DNA of 64,000 nt from Myxococcus stipitatus (GTDB lineage Bacteria > Myxococcota > Myxococcia > Myxococcales > Myxococcaceae), in the NCBI RefSeq assembly GCF_038561935.1, contig NZ_CP102770.1, positions 9,300,001-9,364,000 on the forward strand, given 5' to 3'. Shown one piece after another: positions 1 to 8,414 of the stretch; positions within the stretch are counted from its first letter, which is position 1; every line of letters begins with the position of its first letter. The position numbers and the translations under genes were made by a program. Below the pieces are notes generated by a model. The model ran no database searches. It had not been told where the DNA came from and saw only the letters and a list, made by a program, of their open reading frames with translations.

Positions 1-75
1 GGGGACCGCTTCCTGCGCCTCACCCACGGGCCCGCCGCGCGAGACACGTACACCTTCGTCTTCGAGCGGCTCTAG
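1..75 (+). CDS. 3' end of an unidentified protein (partial)
   Basis: Only the last 24 codons are present, open from the first base and ending in TAG. The visible tail, ending DTYTFVFERL, has alternating hydrophobic residues like a final beta strand, but it is too short to assign to a family. Its stop codon shares the four bases CTAG with the stop of the convergent Crp/Fnr gene, so the two genes abut with no spacer. The normal codon bias and the exact convergent junction support a real gene; its identity cannot be judged from this window. Confidence 0.55.
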   Translation, partial: GDRFLRLTHGPAARDTYTFVFERL

Positions 76-671
76 TCCTCCTCGGACTCCGCGCGCTTGC
101 GGCGGCGAGACATGATGCGGCTCAGGGCCACCTCGGTGATGCCCAGGTACGCGGCCACGTCTCGCTGCGGCACGCGGCCCTTCAAGTGAGGGTGCTCCGC
201 CCAGAACATGTCCAGCCGCTCCTCGGCGGAGAACTCCAGGAACTCCTGCTCGCGGCGCTCCTTCATGAGGAAGTGCCGCTCCGCGACGCGGCGGAGCACC
301 TTCACCCAGCACACGTGGCCCGCCTCCAGCACCTGGAGGTCCTGCTCGCGGAACACCAGGAGGCGCGAGGGCTCCAGCGCCTCGATGGTGGTCATCGACG
401 GCACCCGCATGAGCATCTCCGCATAGGCCCCCACGAGGTCGCCTTCGGAGCGGAACGCCTTCACCAGCTCCGCGCCGCGCGCCGACACCCGCACCAGCCG
501 GAACACGCCCTGGAGCACCAGCCCGAAGCGGTCCACCTTCTCGCCCGGGCGCAGGAAGAGGCCCTTGCGCTCCACCCCCTGCTCGCGCCCCAGCGCCTCC
601 GCGCGCTCCCACTCCTGTTCGGGGATGGGACCGAGCGGAGCCATCTTCTCGTAGAGCTTCGGGTATCTCAC
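72..671 (-). CDS. Crp/Fnr-family transcriptional regulator
   Basis: A 199-residue regulator. The N-terminal half is a cyclic-nucleotide-binding-type beta roll (LRPGEKVDRFGLVLQGVFRLV, then the EGDLVG and TTIEALEPSRLLVF strands), followed by a long dimer helix and a C-terminal winged helix with the recognition segment GITEVALSRIMSRR. The position that is Glu209 in FNR appears to be Val here, so a non-canonical half-site is expected. There is no N-terminal cysteine cluster, so it is not an iron-sulfur FNR. The start is GTG; an ATG ten codons in is possible. It is divergent from the membrane hydroxylase, with a perfect inverted repeat between the two starts that could serve both autoregulation and activation of the neighbour. 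Confidence 0.9.
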   Translation of the reverse strand: MRYPKLYEKMAPLGPIPEQEWERAEALGREQGVERKGLFLRPGEKVDRFGLVLQGVFRLVRVSARGAELVKAFRSEGDLVGAYAEMLMRVPSMTTIEALEPSRLLVFREQDLQVLEAGHVCWVKVLRRVAERHFLMKERREQEFLEFSAEERLDMFWAEHPHLKGRVPQRDVAAYLGITEVALSRIMSRRRKRAESEED

Positions 672-687
672 GGGGCGACCCGGGAGG

Positions 688-701
688 TTAACCCAGGTTA
701 A
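688..701. promoter_or_regulatory. Candidate Crp/Fnr-family operator TTAAC-N4-GTTAA
   Basis: TTAACCCAGGTTAA is an inverted repeat, perfect in its outer six bases on each side, with the geometry of FNR boxes (TTGAT-N4-ATCAA) and PrfA boxes (TTAACA-NN-TGTTAA). It lies 17-30 bases upstream of the regulator's GTG and centres 42 bases upstream of the hydroxylase ATG. If the TACGTT at 725-730 is a -10 element, transcription would begin at about 736 and the site would sit near -41.5, the class II activator position. The site is seen; binding by the adjacent regulator is inferred. Confidence 0.55.
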
Positions 702-736
702 GGCAGCGCTCGAACCCCGCGGCGTACGTTGCCGGC

Positions 737-1981
737 ATGTCCATCAACGTCTACGCCATCGCCACGCCCTTCGTCATCGCGCTGGCGATGGGCGAGTTCA
801 TCTACTGCGTGGCGAAGCGCAACGGCTACTACAGCTTCCAGGACTCCATCGCGAGCGTGGGCACGGCCGTCATCAACCAGTGCGTCAACGTCGCCGTCGC
901 CCTGATGGTGCTGCCCCTCTTCGCGCAATTGGGACAGTTCGCGTTCTGGAAGTTCGACAGCACCTCGCCGTGGGCGATTCTGGGATTGTTCCTGGGCGTC
1001 GACTTCCTCTTCTACTGGTTCCACCGCTTCGGGCACCGCACCAACATCGGCTGGGCCGCGCACTCGCCCCACCACTCCACCGAGGAGCTCAACTACGCGG
1101 TGGCCCTGCGCGCCAGCGTCACCCAGCGCCTGTTCTCGTTCCTCTTCTACTGGCCGCTCGTCCTCGTCGGCTTCTCGCCGGAGGCCGTGCTGGCCATGGT
1201 GGCCTTCCACCTGGTCCTCCAGTTCATCCCCCACACGCGCGTCATCCCCAAGATGCCCCGGTGGGTGGAGTCCTGGCTCAACACGCCGTCCCACCACCGC
1301 GTCCACCACGCGCGCAATGAGCGCTACCTCGACAAGAACTACGCGGGCTCGCTCATCATCTGGGACCGCATGTTCGGCACCTACGCGGAGGAGACGGAGG
1401 AGTGCTCCTACGGCGTCACCACGCCGCCCAACACCTGGGACCCCACCTTCATCAACTTCCAGTACTGGGGGAAGCTCGTCAGCGACGCGGTGAAGACGCG
1501 CTCCCACTGGGACCGGCTGCGCCTGTGGCTCATGCCCACCGGCTGGCGGCCCTCGGATTTGCCGCCGCGCGATGAGCTCAAGTGGACACCCGGCGAGGAC
1601 GCGAAGTTCCAGTCGACGGAGCTGCCCAACATCCGCGGCTACCTCATCTTCCAGATGGTGACGTCCATGCCGTTCATGCTGTTGGTCAGCCATCACGGTT
1701 CGCCATTGACGGGCTGGCAGAAGCTGACGCTCAGCATCCTCTTCTGGGCGATGGCCACCGCGTGGGGCGGAATGATGGAGTCCAAACGCTGGGGCCTGCC
1801 GCTGGAGATGGCCCGTGTCCTCACGTCCGGTGGCTCTGTGTTGTTGTGGCTCACGCAAGCCGGCGCGCCGCTCTCCTGGAGAACACTCACGGCCGCGTGG
1901 CTCGCGGTGACACTGGTGTGGTTGAGCGTGACGCGCATGAGCCATCGCACTTCCGCGCCCGAGCCGCGCGCCTCGCGCTGA
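737..1981 (+). CDS. Sterol desaturase / fatty acid hydroxylase family membrane protein
   Basis: A 414-residue polytopic membrane di-iron enzyme of the fatty acid hydroxylase superfamily. All three histidine clusters are present: HRFGH (96-100), HSPHH (109-113) and HRVHH (187-191). These ligate the two irons that hydroxylate or desaturate a lipid chain. TM segments occur around 8-25, 48-70, 78-97 and 130-165, with three more hydrophobic segments after residue 290, an arrangement like alkylglycerol monooxygenase relatives. The substrate cannot be read from sequence. No Shine-Dalgarno precedes the ATG, and a possible -10 ends seven bases upstream, so the message may be leaderless. Likely controlled by the divergent Crp/Fnr protein. 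Confidence 0.88.
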   Translation: MSINVYAIATPFVIALAMGEFIYCVAKRNGYYSFQDSIASVGTAVINQCVNVAVALMVLPLFAQLGQFAFWKFDSTSPWAILGLFLGVDFLFYWFHRFGHRTNIGWAAHSPHHSTEELNYAVALRASVTQRLFSFLFYWPLVLVGFSPEAVLAMVAFHLVLQFIPHTRVIPKMPRWVESWLNTPSHHRVHHARNERYLDKNYAGSLIIWDRMFGTYAEETEECSYGVTTPPNTWDPTFINFQYWGKLVSDAVKTRSHWDRLRLWLMPTGWRPSDLPPRDELKWTPGEDAKFQSTELPNIRGYLIFQMVTSMPFMLLVSHHGSPLTGWQKLTLSILFWAMATAWGGMMESKRWGLPLEMARVLTSGGSVLLWLTQAGAPLSWRTLTAAWLAVTLVWLSVTRMSHRTSAPEPRASR

Positions 1982-2103
1982 ACATCCTCGGGCCGGCCCA
2001 CCTCGGTGGCGGAGGGGTTTGCACGGTCGCCAAAGCATGGACCGACTCGCGGGCGACGCCGCTCGCTAGACTTGGCTCACCCGCCACCGCTAGGAAAGTC
2101 CTC

Positions 2104-2697
2104 ATGGACTCTCCCGCGCACCTGCAAGCCCGCATGGCCCTGTGTCGCCCCGAGCACATGGTCCTCGACTTGTTCGTGAGGAGCCTGCGCGAGAGCATCG
2201 CCCAGCACATGTGCCAGGCGCTGAAGCACGCCGCGGGGTTCATCCTCCCGGATGCCCCGCCGCGCGGCGCCCCCACGCACCGCTCCGCGCGCGAGTACCT
2301 GGAGCTGCTTCACGAAGGCGCCAACACCCTGAACCAGCTCCTCGGGCACGACTACGCGACCGCCGTGGAGCAGCTCTCCTTCACCGCCGCGGGCCCCGTC
2401 TTCTCCGCGCCCGTGGGCGCCATGGTGATGGCCATCGCCGGCGAGGACCCGCACCGCGGCCTCTTCCTGGGCTCCGGACTCGCGGAGGCCACGAGCACCT
2501 TCGGCGAGCGCGACTACGAGCGCCTCTCCGACAGCTCCGCGCGCCTGCGCTTCAAGGACGAGTTCTTCGGCCCCGCCTGGTGCACGGGCCTGGTGCGAGG
2601 AGGCCTGCTCCAGAAGAACCCGGAGCAGCGCTTCCACGTGAGGCTGGAGACGGGCGAGCCGCCCTACAAGGACTTCTCGCTGCTCGTCACCTGGTAG
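2104..2697 (+). CDS. DUF2378 (TIGR02265)-like myxobacterial protein
   Basis: A 197-residue soluble protein without signal peptide. Length and layout (N-terminal helix, central helical stretch AREYLELLHEGANTL, then a charged RLRFKDEFFG block, a glycine-rich turn and a C-terminal strand ending in VTW) resemble the DUF2378/TIGR02265 family, which is expanded as paralogues in Myxococcus. Family function is unknown. The ATG at 2104 was chosen because upstream in-frame codons overlap the previous gene and lack protein-like composition. The family assignment is by general resemblance only and needs a profile search. Confidence 0.5.
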   Translation: MDSPAHLQARMALCRPEHMVLDLFVRSLRESIAQHMCQALKHAAGFILPDAPPRGAPTHRSAREYLELLHEGANTLNQLLGHDYATAVEQLSFTAAGPVFSAPVGAMVMAIAGEDPHRGLFLGSGLAEATSTFGERDYERLSDSSARLRFKDEFFGPAWCTGLVRGGLLQKNPEQRFHVRLETGEPPYKDFSLLVTW

Positions 2698-2709
2698 CCC
2701 GTCGCGCAC

Positions 2710-2737
2710 GGCCGGAAGCACTCCACCGCTTCCGGCC
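2710..2737. terminator. Bidirectional hairpin between convergent genes
   Basis: GGCCGGAAGC and GCTTCCGGCC form a perfect 10-bp stem with an 8-base loop, placed between the stop of the DUF2378-like gene and the stop of the thioredoxin gene. No strong U-tract follows on either strand, so it may act as a weak or Rho-assisted terminator for both. Confidence 0.6.
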
Positions 2738-2750
2738 ACCCGCGCCCGCC

Positions 2751-3131
2751 TCAAGCCTTGGGGGCTTCCTTGCTCCGGCGCTCCTCGGCTTCCTTCTTCA
2801 CCGCCACCATGTCGAGCGCGCGAACCTGGCGCAGCAGGTCCTCCAGCGCCGCGGCGGGCAGGGCTCCGGGCTGCTCGAAGAGCAGGATGCCATCCCGGAA
2901 CACCATCAGCGTGGGGATGGAGCGAATCTCGAACGCCCCGGACAGGTCCGGCTGCGCATCGGTATCAATCTTCCCGAACACGACGTCCGGGTGCTTGTCC
3001 GATGCCGCCTCGAAAGTGGGCGCGAACGCCCGACACGGCCCACACCACGCCGCCCACCAGTCCAGGATGACGATGCCGTCCTTGCCGACCGTCTCCTTGA
3101 AGTTGTCCTTGGTGATTTCCACCGTCGCCAT
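2751..3131 (-). CDS. trxA: Thioredoxin
   Basis: A 126-residue cytoplasmic thioredoxin. The active site WCGPC is at residues 29-33, preceded by the ILDWWAAW strand and followed by the cis-proline segment SIPTLMVF, all standard for TrxA. It reduces disulfides in ribonucleotide reductase, methionine sulfoxide reductases and other proteins. The C-terminus carries about 20 extra charged residues (VKKEAEERRSKEAPKA) beyond the usual 105-110, probably a disordered tail. GAGGG lies six bases before the ATG. It lies 39 bases downstream of the FKBP gene on the same strand, so the two folding/redox genes may share a transcript. Confidence 0.93.
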   Translation of the reverse strand: MATVEITKDNFKETVGKDGIVILDWWAAWCGPCRAFAPTFEAASDKHPDVVFGKIDTDAQPDLSGAFEIRSIPTLMVFRDGILLFEQPGALPAAALEDLLRQVRALDMVAVKKEAEERRSKEAPKA

Positions 3132-3170
3132 GACAGCCCTCGTTTCTCCCCGCGCGAGCGGAGTGTGACT

Positions 3171-3494
3171 TCAGCGGACGCCCAGGAGCTCCACCTCGAA
3201 CACCAGCGTGGCGTTGGGCGGAATCACGCCCCCCGCGCCGCGCGCGCCGTACCCCAGGTCGGGAGGAATCGTGAGCTTGCGCACGCCGCCCACCTTCATG
3301 CCCGCGACGCCCTGGTCCCAGCCCTGGATGACCTGACCCGCACCCAGCTTGAACGAGAAGGGCTGCCCGCGGTCGCGGCTGCTGTCGAACTTCTTGCCGT
3401 CCGTCAGCGTGCCCACGTAGTGCACGGACACCGTGTGCCCGGCCTTGGCCTCGTCACCCGTGCCCACCTTCGAGTCTTCAATCTTCAGGCTCAT
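3171..3494 (-). CDS. FKBP-type peptidyl-prolyl cis-trans isomerase
   Basis: A 107-residue single-domain FKBP with no signal peptide, so cytoplasmic. Diagnostic motifs are VSVHYVGTLTDGKKFDSS, GQVIQGWDQGVAGMKVGG, LTIPPDLGYGARG and a final VFEVELL strand, all parts of the FK506-binding pocket. It catalyses proline isomerisation during folding. GGGAG precedes the start at good spacing. The thioredoxin gene follows on the same strand. Confidence 0.95.
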   Translation of the reverse strand: MSLKIEDSKVGTGDEAKAGHTVSVHYVGTLTDGKKFDSSRDRGQPFSFKLGAGQVIQGWDQGVAGMKVGGVRKLTIPPDLGYGARGAGGVIPPNATLVFEVELLGVR

Positions 3495-3556
3495 TCACTC
3501 TCCCAATCACAGCGGAAGGCCCCACCTTAACCCGCCGGTGTCTGTCGCGCCGCACA

Positions 3557-3601
3557 GGAAAACACAGCGGCGCGGGCCCGTTCGCTTCCGGGCACCGCGC
3601 C
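3557..3601 (-). terminator. Intrinsic terminator downstream of the outer-membrane protein gene
   Basis: GGCGCGG-GCCCG pairs with CGGGC-(A)-CCGCGCC, a 12-bp stem with one bulged base. On the minus strand it is followed by a T-rich TGTGTTTTCC. It lies about 40 bases past the stop of the beta-barrel gene and separates that gene from the FKBP/thioredoxin unit. Confidence 0.6.
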
Positions 3602-3641
3602 ACTGTTTCAAGCCCGTCTTGGAGTCAGCACCCGCGGGGCG

Positions 3642-4742
3642 TCAGAACGTACCACCCACGCTGATGGTGCCCTGGTAGCTGCCGCCGCCCGACAGGTCCT
3701 GCGCGCCCGGCTCCAGACCCGGGGCGAAGTCCTTGTCGAACATGAAGTTGTAGTTGGCGCGAGCGTCCACCAGGAAGTGACCCACGTGGCCACGCAACCC
3801 CAGCCCCGCGGGCACCGTGCCGATGGTGTCATCCTTGTAGCCCAGCGACTCGCCGTGGCGGAAGTTGAGGTGGCTCAAGCCGATGCCGCCCAGCAGATAC
3901 GGCTGCCACGCGGACGGCGTCACCCCGACCGTCAGCACCGCCGTCCCACCGTTGCGGATGAGGTCCGGGCTGTCACCGCCCACCGGGCCGCGCTTGCTGT
4001 CGATGTTGTTGAGCGCGCCGGAGTACCCGACCTCCACGCCCACCTGCTTGAGGGGCTTGAAGCCCGCCGTCACACCCGCCGTCGGGCCCGGGTCCAGCTG
4101 AGGTGCCAGCGCGCCGGTGTAACCCTCCACACCACCGCCCACGGACACACTCACGCCCGAAATCTTGTTCTTGTCCTTCTTCTCCACCTCCACGGGCTCC
4201 AGGTCATCCGTCGTGGGGCGGTAGTCCGCGGTCGGCGCGCTGAGGCCGCTGCCACCCACCGCGTCCTGGGACGGAGCGGGATAGGACTCAGGCTGCACCT
4301 GCACCGGAGGCGCGGCCTCCGGGCGGGGCTGCGGAGACGAAGGCGTCAGGGACTGCGACTGCGAGCCCATGTCGCCCGAGCCGCTGCCTCCCGTGCCGGA
4401 CTGGTCCGTCGGCTCGCACTTCAGCGGCACGTTCATGAACAGCTGGCCCTTGGGCGTCACGCCCTGGCCGGAGCTGTCATCGGAGATGCCGCTGCCTCCC
4501 GTTCCAGGCTGCTGGTTGCTCGAGTCCGAGGAGTCCGGAACGGGCTCGGTCTCGATGATGAGGTCCTCCTGCTGAATGGAGTCGACTCCCTGCGAAGGGT
4601 CGTCCTGGGCCTGCGCCAGCAACACGCCGTGGCCCTGCTCCGTCAGGCTCGCCCGGGGCGTCGGGCAGTCACCATCCGCCGCCACAGCCGAGGTCCCGTA
4701 CATCAACGCCCCAATAGCGCCCGCCAGTATCTTCACTTTCAT
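3642..4742 (-). CDS. Outer-membrane beta-barrel protein with long disordered N-terminal region
   Basis: A 366-residue secreted protein. Residues 1-21 are a signal peptide (MKVKILAGAIGALMYG... ending AVAA). Residues about 25-190 are acidic and rich in Ser, Gly, Gln and Pro (for example PGTGGSGISDDSSGQG), probably disordered. Residues about 195-366 alternate hydrophobic and polar residues with Gly/Tyr-rich strands and end in phenylalanine (GTISVGGTF), the usual C-terminal signal of an outer-membrane barrel. The start was set at the ATG six bases after GGAGGG; longer in-frame starts lack a signal peptide. It follows nadE but is separated from it by a hairpin. No ligand can be inferred. Confidence 0.75.
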   Translation of the reverse strand: MKVKILAGAIGALMYGTSAVAADGDCPTPRASLTEQGHGVLLAQAQDDPSQGVDSIQQEDLIIETEPVPDSSDSSNQQPGTGGSGISDDSSGQGVTPKGQLFMNVPLKCEPTDQSGTGGSGSGDMGSQSQSLTPSSPQPRPEAAPPVQVQPESYPAPSQDAVGGSGLSAPTADYRPTTDDLEPVEVEKKDKNKISGVSVSVGGGVEGYTGALAPQLDPGPTAGVTAGFKPLKQVGVEVGYSGALNNIDSKRGPVGGDSPDLIRNGGTAVLTVGVTPSAWQPYLLGGIGLSHLNFRHGESLGYKDDTIGTVPAGLGLRGHVGHFLVDARANYNFMFDKDFAPGLEPGAQDLSGGGSYQGTISVGGTF

Positions 4743-4830
4743 TCGACCCTCCATCGTCGAGTGGCTGACATGAAGGTTGTTTGCGAAAACACATCCGGCA
4801 AGACGCACCACGAGGCTGCTCCACCTCGCG

Positions 4831-4855
4831 TGGCCGTCCACTCAGCAGACGGCCA
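4831..4855. terminator. Hairpin downstream of nadE
   Basis: TGGCCGTC and GACGGCCA form an 8-bp perfect stem with a 9-base loop about 40 bases past the nadE stop. There is no U-tract, so termination is only a suggestion. Confidence 0.35.
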
Positions 4856-4894
4856 GGCGTGGTGTCTGGACTACAAGACTTGCGTGAGAGGACG

Positions 4895-6790
4895 TCAGGC
4901 TTTGTCGCGCATCCACTCGGAGCCGGTGACGACGGGCAGCTGCAGCGCGCGCTCCCGGTCCAGGTCCAGGTTGCCGATGTGCAGCGACAAGGGCGACTGC
5001 ACCCACTTGTAGATGGACTGGGTGAAGAGGCGCACGAACTTGTCCACGTAGCTGGTGAGCCTCGTGGCCTCCACCTCCGGGAACATGGAGACGAGCGCCT
5101 TGAGCATCTCCGAGGGCGTGAGCTTCTCGCCCGCATACAGGTAGAAGCACGCGTCGAGGATGGGGAAGGGCATCAGCTCCTCCTCGCCCACCTGGTTGTG
5201 CGCCAGCTCCGGCCCCGCGGGCTTCGCCAGCACCTTGCGGATGCCCTCGTAGCCCGTCACCTCCTGGAGGTAGTCCAGCAGGTACACCACCACCGTCTTG
5301 GGCACGTTGGCGATGACGGCCAGCGCCCCCATCAGGTCGCCGCCGATGGTGGTGTAGCCCACGGACTTCTCGCTCATGTTGCCCGTCTGGAGGAACAGGC
5401 CACCACAGGAGTTGCTCCAGTTCCACATGCGCTGGGCGCGCAGGCGGGCCTGGATGTTCTGCTCGGTGATGGGCGTGACGCTCGCGCCGCCCAGCATCTG
5501 CTGGGCCACGGCGCGCTCGCGCTCGAAGGCCTCGTCGATGGAGACAATCTGGAAGGGCACGCCCAATTCGCGCGCAATCGTCTCCGCCGCGTCGCGCGTG
5601 GAGTCGCTGGAGTAGCGGCTGGGCATGTAGAACGCCTGGATGAGCGAGCCCGGGTTCTCCGGCCGCACGCGCCGGGCATACCGGTGCGCGATGAGCAGCG
5701 TCAGGAGCGAGTCGCGGCCTCCGGAGAGCGCGATGCCCAGGAGCTTGAAGGCGCGCGTCTTCTCGAAATAGTCGCCCACGCCCAGCGCGAGCGCGTCCAG
5801 GATGTCCTCGCACAGCGCCTCGCGCGCGGAGCGCTGCTTGGACTGCGCGGGCAGGAAGAAGCTGCGGTGGGCGGGCACGGGGTACGCGAGCGAGTCGCGC
5901 CGGGTGCGCACCACCTGGGTGCAGTCCAGCACCGCCGGGCCCTTGCTCCCCTGGGCCACCCACGTCTCGCGGTCCAGGCGCCAGGTGGTGGCCTCGCCGC
6001 GCAGGCGCAGCGTGCGGTCCAGGTCCACCACCGCCGCCGCGTAGCCTTCCTGGAAGCGCGGGGCCTCCAGGAGGTGGCGGCCGTTCTGGTTGAGGTAGCC
6101 GCCGCCGTCGAAGATGAGGCCGTCGTTGGCGCCCACCGCGTTGGCGTAGGCGATGGTGCACTGGTGGTCGGACGCGCGCGTGGCGATGAGCTCGCGCCGC
6201 GTGTCCACCACGCCCAGCCGGAAGGGCGAGGCGGAGATGTTCACCACCAGCTCCGCGCCCGCGTACGCGCGCCGGCGCATGGGGCCGTCCGCGCTCCAGA
6301 TGTCCTCGCAGACCTCCGGCGCCAGCACGCCGAAGTCGAACTGGAAGAGGTAGTCACCCAGCGGCACGCCCCGGTGGAGCTCCGCCATGCCGGGCTGACC
6401 GCGGCCGAACGTGCGCGCCTCGTAGAAGACGTTGTACGTGGGCAGCTTCTCCTTCGGCACGAGCCCCAGCACGCGGCCACCGGCCACCACCGCCGCGCAG
6501 TTGAGGCGCTGGCCCTGGAGGGCCACGCCCACGCCCACGACGAAGACGGTGGGCAGCGCGGCCGTCTCCTGCGCGAAGCGCTCCAGCTCCGGCCACTGCC
6601 GGTCGATGAAGCCCTGCCACTGCACCATGTCCTCGGCCGGGTAGCCCGCGAGCAGCTGCTCCTGGAAGACGCCCACCGTGACGCCGTCCTCGGCCATCCG
6701 CTTCGCCAGGACCAGGGCCCGGTCCACGTTGCGGACGAAGGCGCCCACGGTGGTGTTCACACTGGCGATGCCGACTTTCACGAGCCGCAT
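4895..6790 (-). CDS. nadE: Glutamine-dependent NAD+ synthetase
   Basis: A 631-residue two-domain enzyme that amidates nicotinate adenine dinucleotide to NAD+ using glutamine. The N-terminal nitrilase-type amidase (1-about 280) shows the catalytic triad Glu44 (FQEQLLAGYP), Lys near 113-115 (VPKEKLPTYN) and Cys161 (APEVCEDIW). The C-terminal ATP pyrophosphatase domain (about 320-631) carries the P-loop SGGRDS at 356-361. Length matches the glutamine-dependent class rather than the short ammonia-dependent enzyme. GGGGAG lies about ten bases upstream of the ATG. It is the last step of de novo and salvage NAD synthesis and is likely essential. Confidence 0.95.
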   Translation of the reverse strand: MRLVKVGIASVNTTVGAFVRNVDRALVLAKRMAEDGVTVGVFQEQLLAGYPAEDMVQWQGFIDRQWPELERFAQETAALPTVFVVGVGVALQGQRLNCAAVVAGGRVLGLVPKEKLPTYNVFYEARTFGRGQPGMAELHRGVPLGDYLFQFDFGVLAPEVCEDIWSADGPMRRRAYAGAELVVNISASPFRLGVVDTRRELIATRASDHQCTIAYANAVGANDGLIFDGGGYLNQNGRHLLEAPRFQEGYAAAVVDLDRTLRLRGEATTWRLDRETWVAQGSKGPAVLDCTQVVRTRRDSLAYPVPAHRSFFLPAQSKQRSAREALCEDILDALALGVGDYFEKTRAFKLLGIALSGGRDSLLTLLIAHRYARRVRPENPGSLIQAFYMPSRYSSDSTRDAAETIARELGVPFQIVSIDEAFERERAVAQQMLGGASVTPITEQNIQARLRAQRMWNWSNSCGGLFLQTGNMSEKSVGYTTIGGDLMGALAVIANVPKTVVVYLLDYLQEVTGYEGIRKVLAKPAGPELAHNQVGEEELMPFPILDACFYLYAGEKLTPSEMLKALVSMFPEVEATRLTSYVDKFVRLFTQSIYKWVQSPLSLHIGNLDLDRERALQLPVVTGSEWMRDKA

Positions 6791-6928
6791 GGTTGCTTCG
6801 CTCCCCTTTCGTTCCGGCGTGGGAATCCCATCATCGCCGGACGGGCCGCGGCCAGCCGCGATGCCCGGGGCCCAGCAATGCCCGGCGCGACGCGCAAGGC
6901 AAGCCCCGCGACAGGGCCGCCGCGTCAG

Positions 6929-7588
6929 TCAGTTCAGCGGGCCCGAGGGCCGGACGGGCTGCAGCCGGGCGATGAGCTCGCCCACGTCTTCCAGCACCGC
7001 CTCCAGGCGGCGCTTCACGTCCAGCTCGGACAGGAGCTCCTGGCGGCGCTCCGCCTCGGGAATCACCGCGGCGGCCACCACGTCCGCCAGCATTCCGCCC
7101 GTCGCGCGGGCCGACACCGGCAGCAGACTCTCCGCGAAGTTGGGAGGCACGCGCCCGGCCAGCTCGAAGACGGCCTGCCGCAGCCGCTCCTCTTCCGGCC
7201 CGTGGTAGGGCAGGTCCGTCAGCACCTTCGCCTGCACTTCCCGGTAGGGCTTGTCCGTCGCCAGCTCGGACACCATCTCGATGCGGGTGACGCCCTGCAG
7301 GAGGATGTTGTAGCGGCCGTCCTCCACCTGCTCGTCCCAGACGATGACGCCCGCGCACATCAGCGGCACCATGGGCGGACGCCCGTCGTAGCTCCCCTCC
7401 CACCCCTCCTCCAGCTGCGCCAGCGCCACCACCCGGTCTCCCGCGAGCGCGTCACGCACCATGGCGCGGTAGCGCGGCTCGAAGATGTGCAGCGGGATGA
7501 TGGAGTGGGGAAAGAGCACCGCCGAGGGCAGCGGAAACACCTTCAGCGCGCTCCGGGCGGCGCTCTCGACGCGTTCTTGGGCGGTCAT
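6929..7588 (-). CDS. Lon N-terminal (LON substrate-binding) domain protein
   Basis: A 219-residue cytoplasmic protein consisting only of the Lon protease N-terminal domain: LKVFPLPSAVLFPHSIIPLHIFEPRYRAMVRDAL at the start, then VGVI/VWDEQ and the helical C-terminus. It has no AAA+ or protease domain. Stand-alone LON-domain proteins are widespread but of uncertain role, probably binding unfolded protein. The ATG at 7588 was chosen because AAGGA lies eight bases upstream; an ATG three codons earlier has that element too close. Confidence 0.88.
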   Translation of the reverse strand: MTAQERVESAARSALKVFPLPSAVLFPHSIIPLHIFEPRYRAMVRDALAGDRVVALAQLEEGWEGSYDGRPPMVPLMCAGVIVWDEQVEDGRYNILLQGVTRIEMVSELATDKPYREVQAKVLTDLPYHGPEEERLRQAVFELAGRVPPNFAESLLPVSARATGGMLADVVAAAVIPEAERRQELLSELDVKRRLEAVLEDVGELIARLQPVRPSGPLN

Positions 7589-7729
7589 CTCGGGCATCCT
7601 TACCCGTGTTGATAAGGCGCGTGGACGGCCGCCGCACCGCAATCCCTCGACGCACCCGTCCGACGCAGCCAGTCCAAGGGCGCAACCCATGGGATTCCCT
7701 GGGAGTTTCCGGCGGGCCCCTCGCGACGG

Positions 7730-8380
7730 TCACTTCGCGCGCGGGCGGCCGTCCCCTCCATCCCAGGCTCGCATCGCCACCTCCACCAGCGCGAGCAGGT
7801 CGGCCTCGGTGGCTCCGTCCGCCGCCTGCACCGACATCCCCTGCAGCAGGGTGCCGAAGTAGCGGGCCAGCACCGCCGGGTCCGTGCCCGAGGGCAGCTC
7901 CCCCTCCTCCACCGCCCGGGCCAGGCGCTCCCGGAAGGCCTCCAGCGAGGACAGCCGGAGGCTGGTGACGAGCTCCGCCACGGGCCGGTGGGCCTCCGCG
8001 CACCGCAGCACCGCCGTGGAGACCATGCACCCGGGGGGGTGCTTGCGGCGCGTGAAGTTCCGGGCCGCCTCGCGCAGCACCCGCTCGAAGCCCGCGCGGG
8101 CGGTGGGCTCCTCCTGCAGCGCGCGGAAGGTGCCGGCGCCAGGGCCCTCCCGGTAGTGCGCCAGCACCCGCCGGTACAGCCCTTCCTTGGAGTCGAAGGC
8201 CGCGTAGAGGCTGGTCGCGCTCAGCCCCGTCGCCTCGGTGAGGTCCGCGACCGTCGCGCCCTCGTAGCCCAGGCGCCAGAACACCTCCAGGGCCTGGTCC
8301 AGCACCTTCGCCTCATCGAACTCCCGGGGCCGACCCCGACGTCGCGCAGAGGGGGTTGAGGGGGGGGATGCTCTTTTCAT
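7730..8380 (-). CDS. TetR/AcrR-family transcriptional regulator
   Basis: A 216-residue repressor. A basic leader (RRRGRPREFD) precedes the TetR helix-turn-helix: VFWRLGYEGATVADLTEATGLSATSLYAAFDSKEGLYRRVL. The C-terminal ligand-binding half contains the PPGCMVSTAVLRC motif found in regulators of small electrophilic or aromatic inducers. It is divergent from the serine-hydrolase/MBL fusion gene, and a 24-bp imperfect palindrome lies between them, so that fusion gene is the obvious target. The inducer is unknown; if the neighbour is a lactonase it could be a lactone. Confidence 0.92.
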   Translation of the reverse strand: MKRASPPSTPSARRRGRPREFDEAKVLDQALEVFWRLGYEGATVADLTEATGLSATSLYAAFDSKEGLYRRVLAHYREGPGAGTFRALQEEPTARAGFERVLREAARNFTRRKHPPGCMVSTAVLRCAEAHRPVAELVTSLRLSSLEAFRERLARAVEEGELPSGTDPAVLARYFGTLLQGMSVQAADGATEADLLALVEVAMRAWDGGDGRPRAK

Positions 8381-8414
8381 GAGGATCTCGTGAAACCCAA
8401 GGGCGGGCTCCGCA

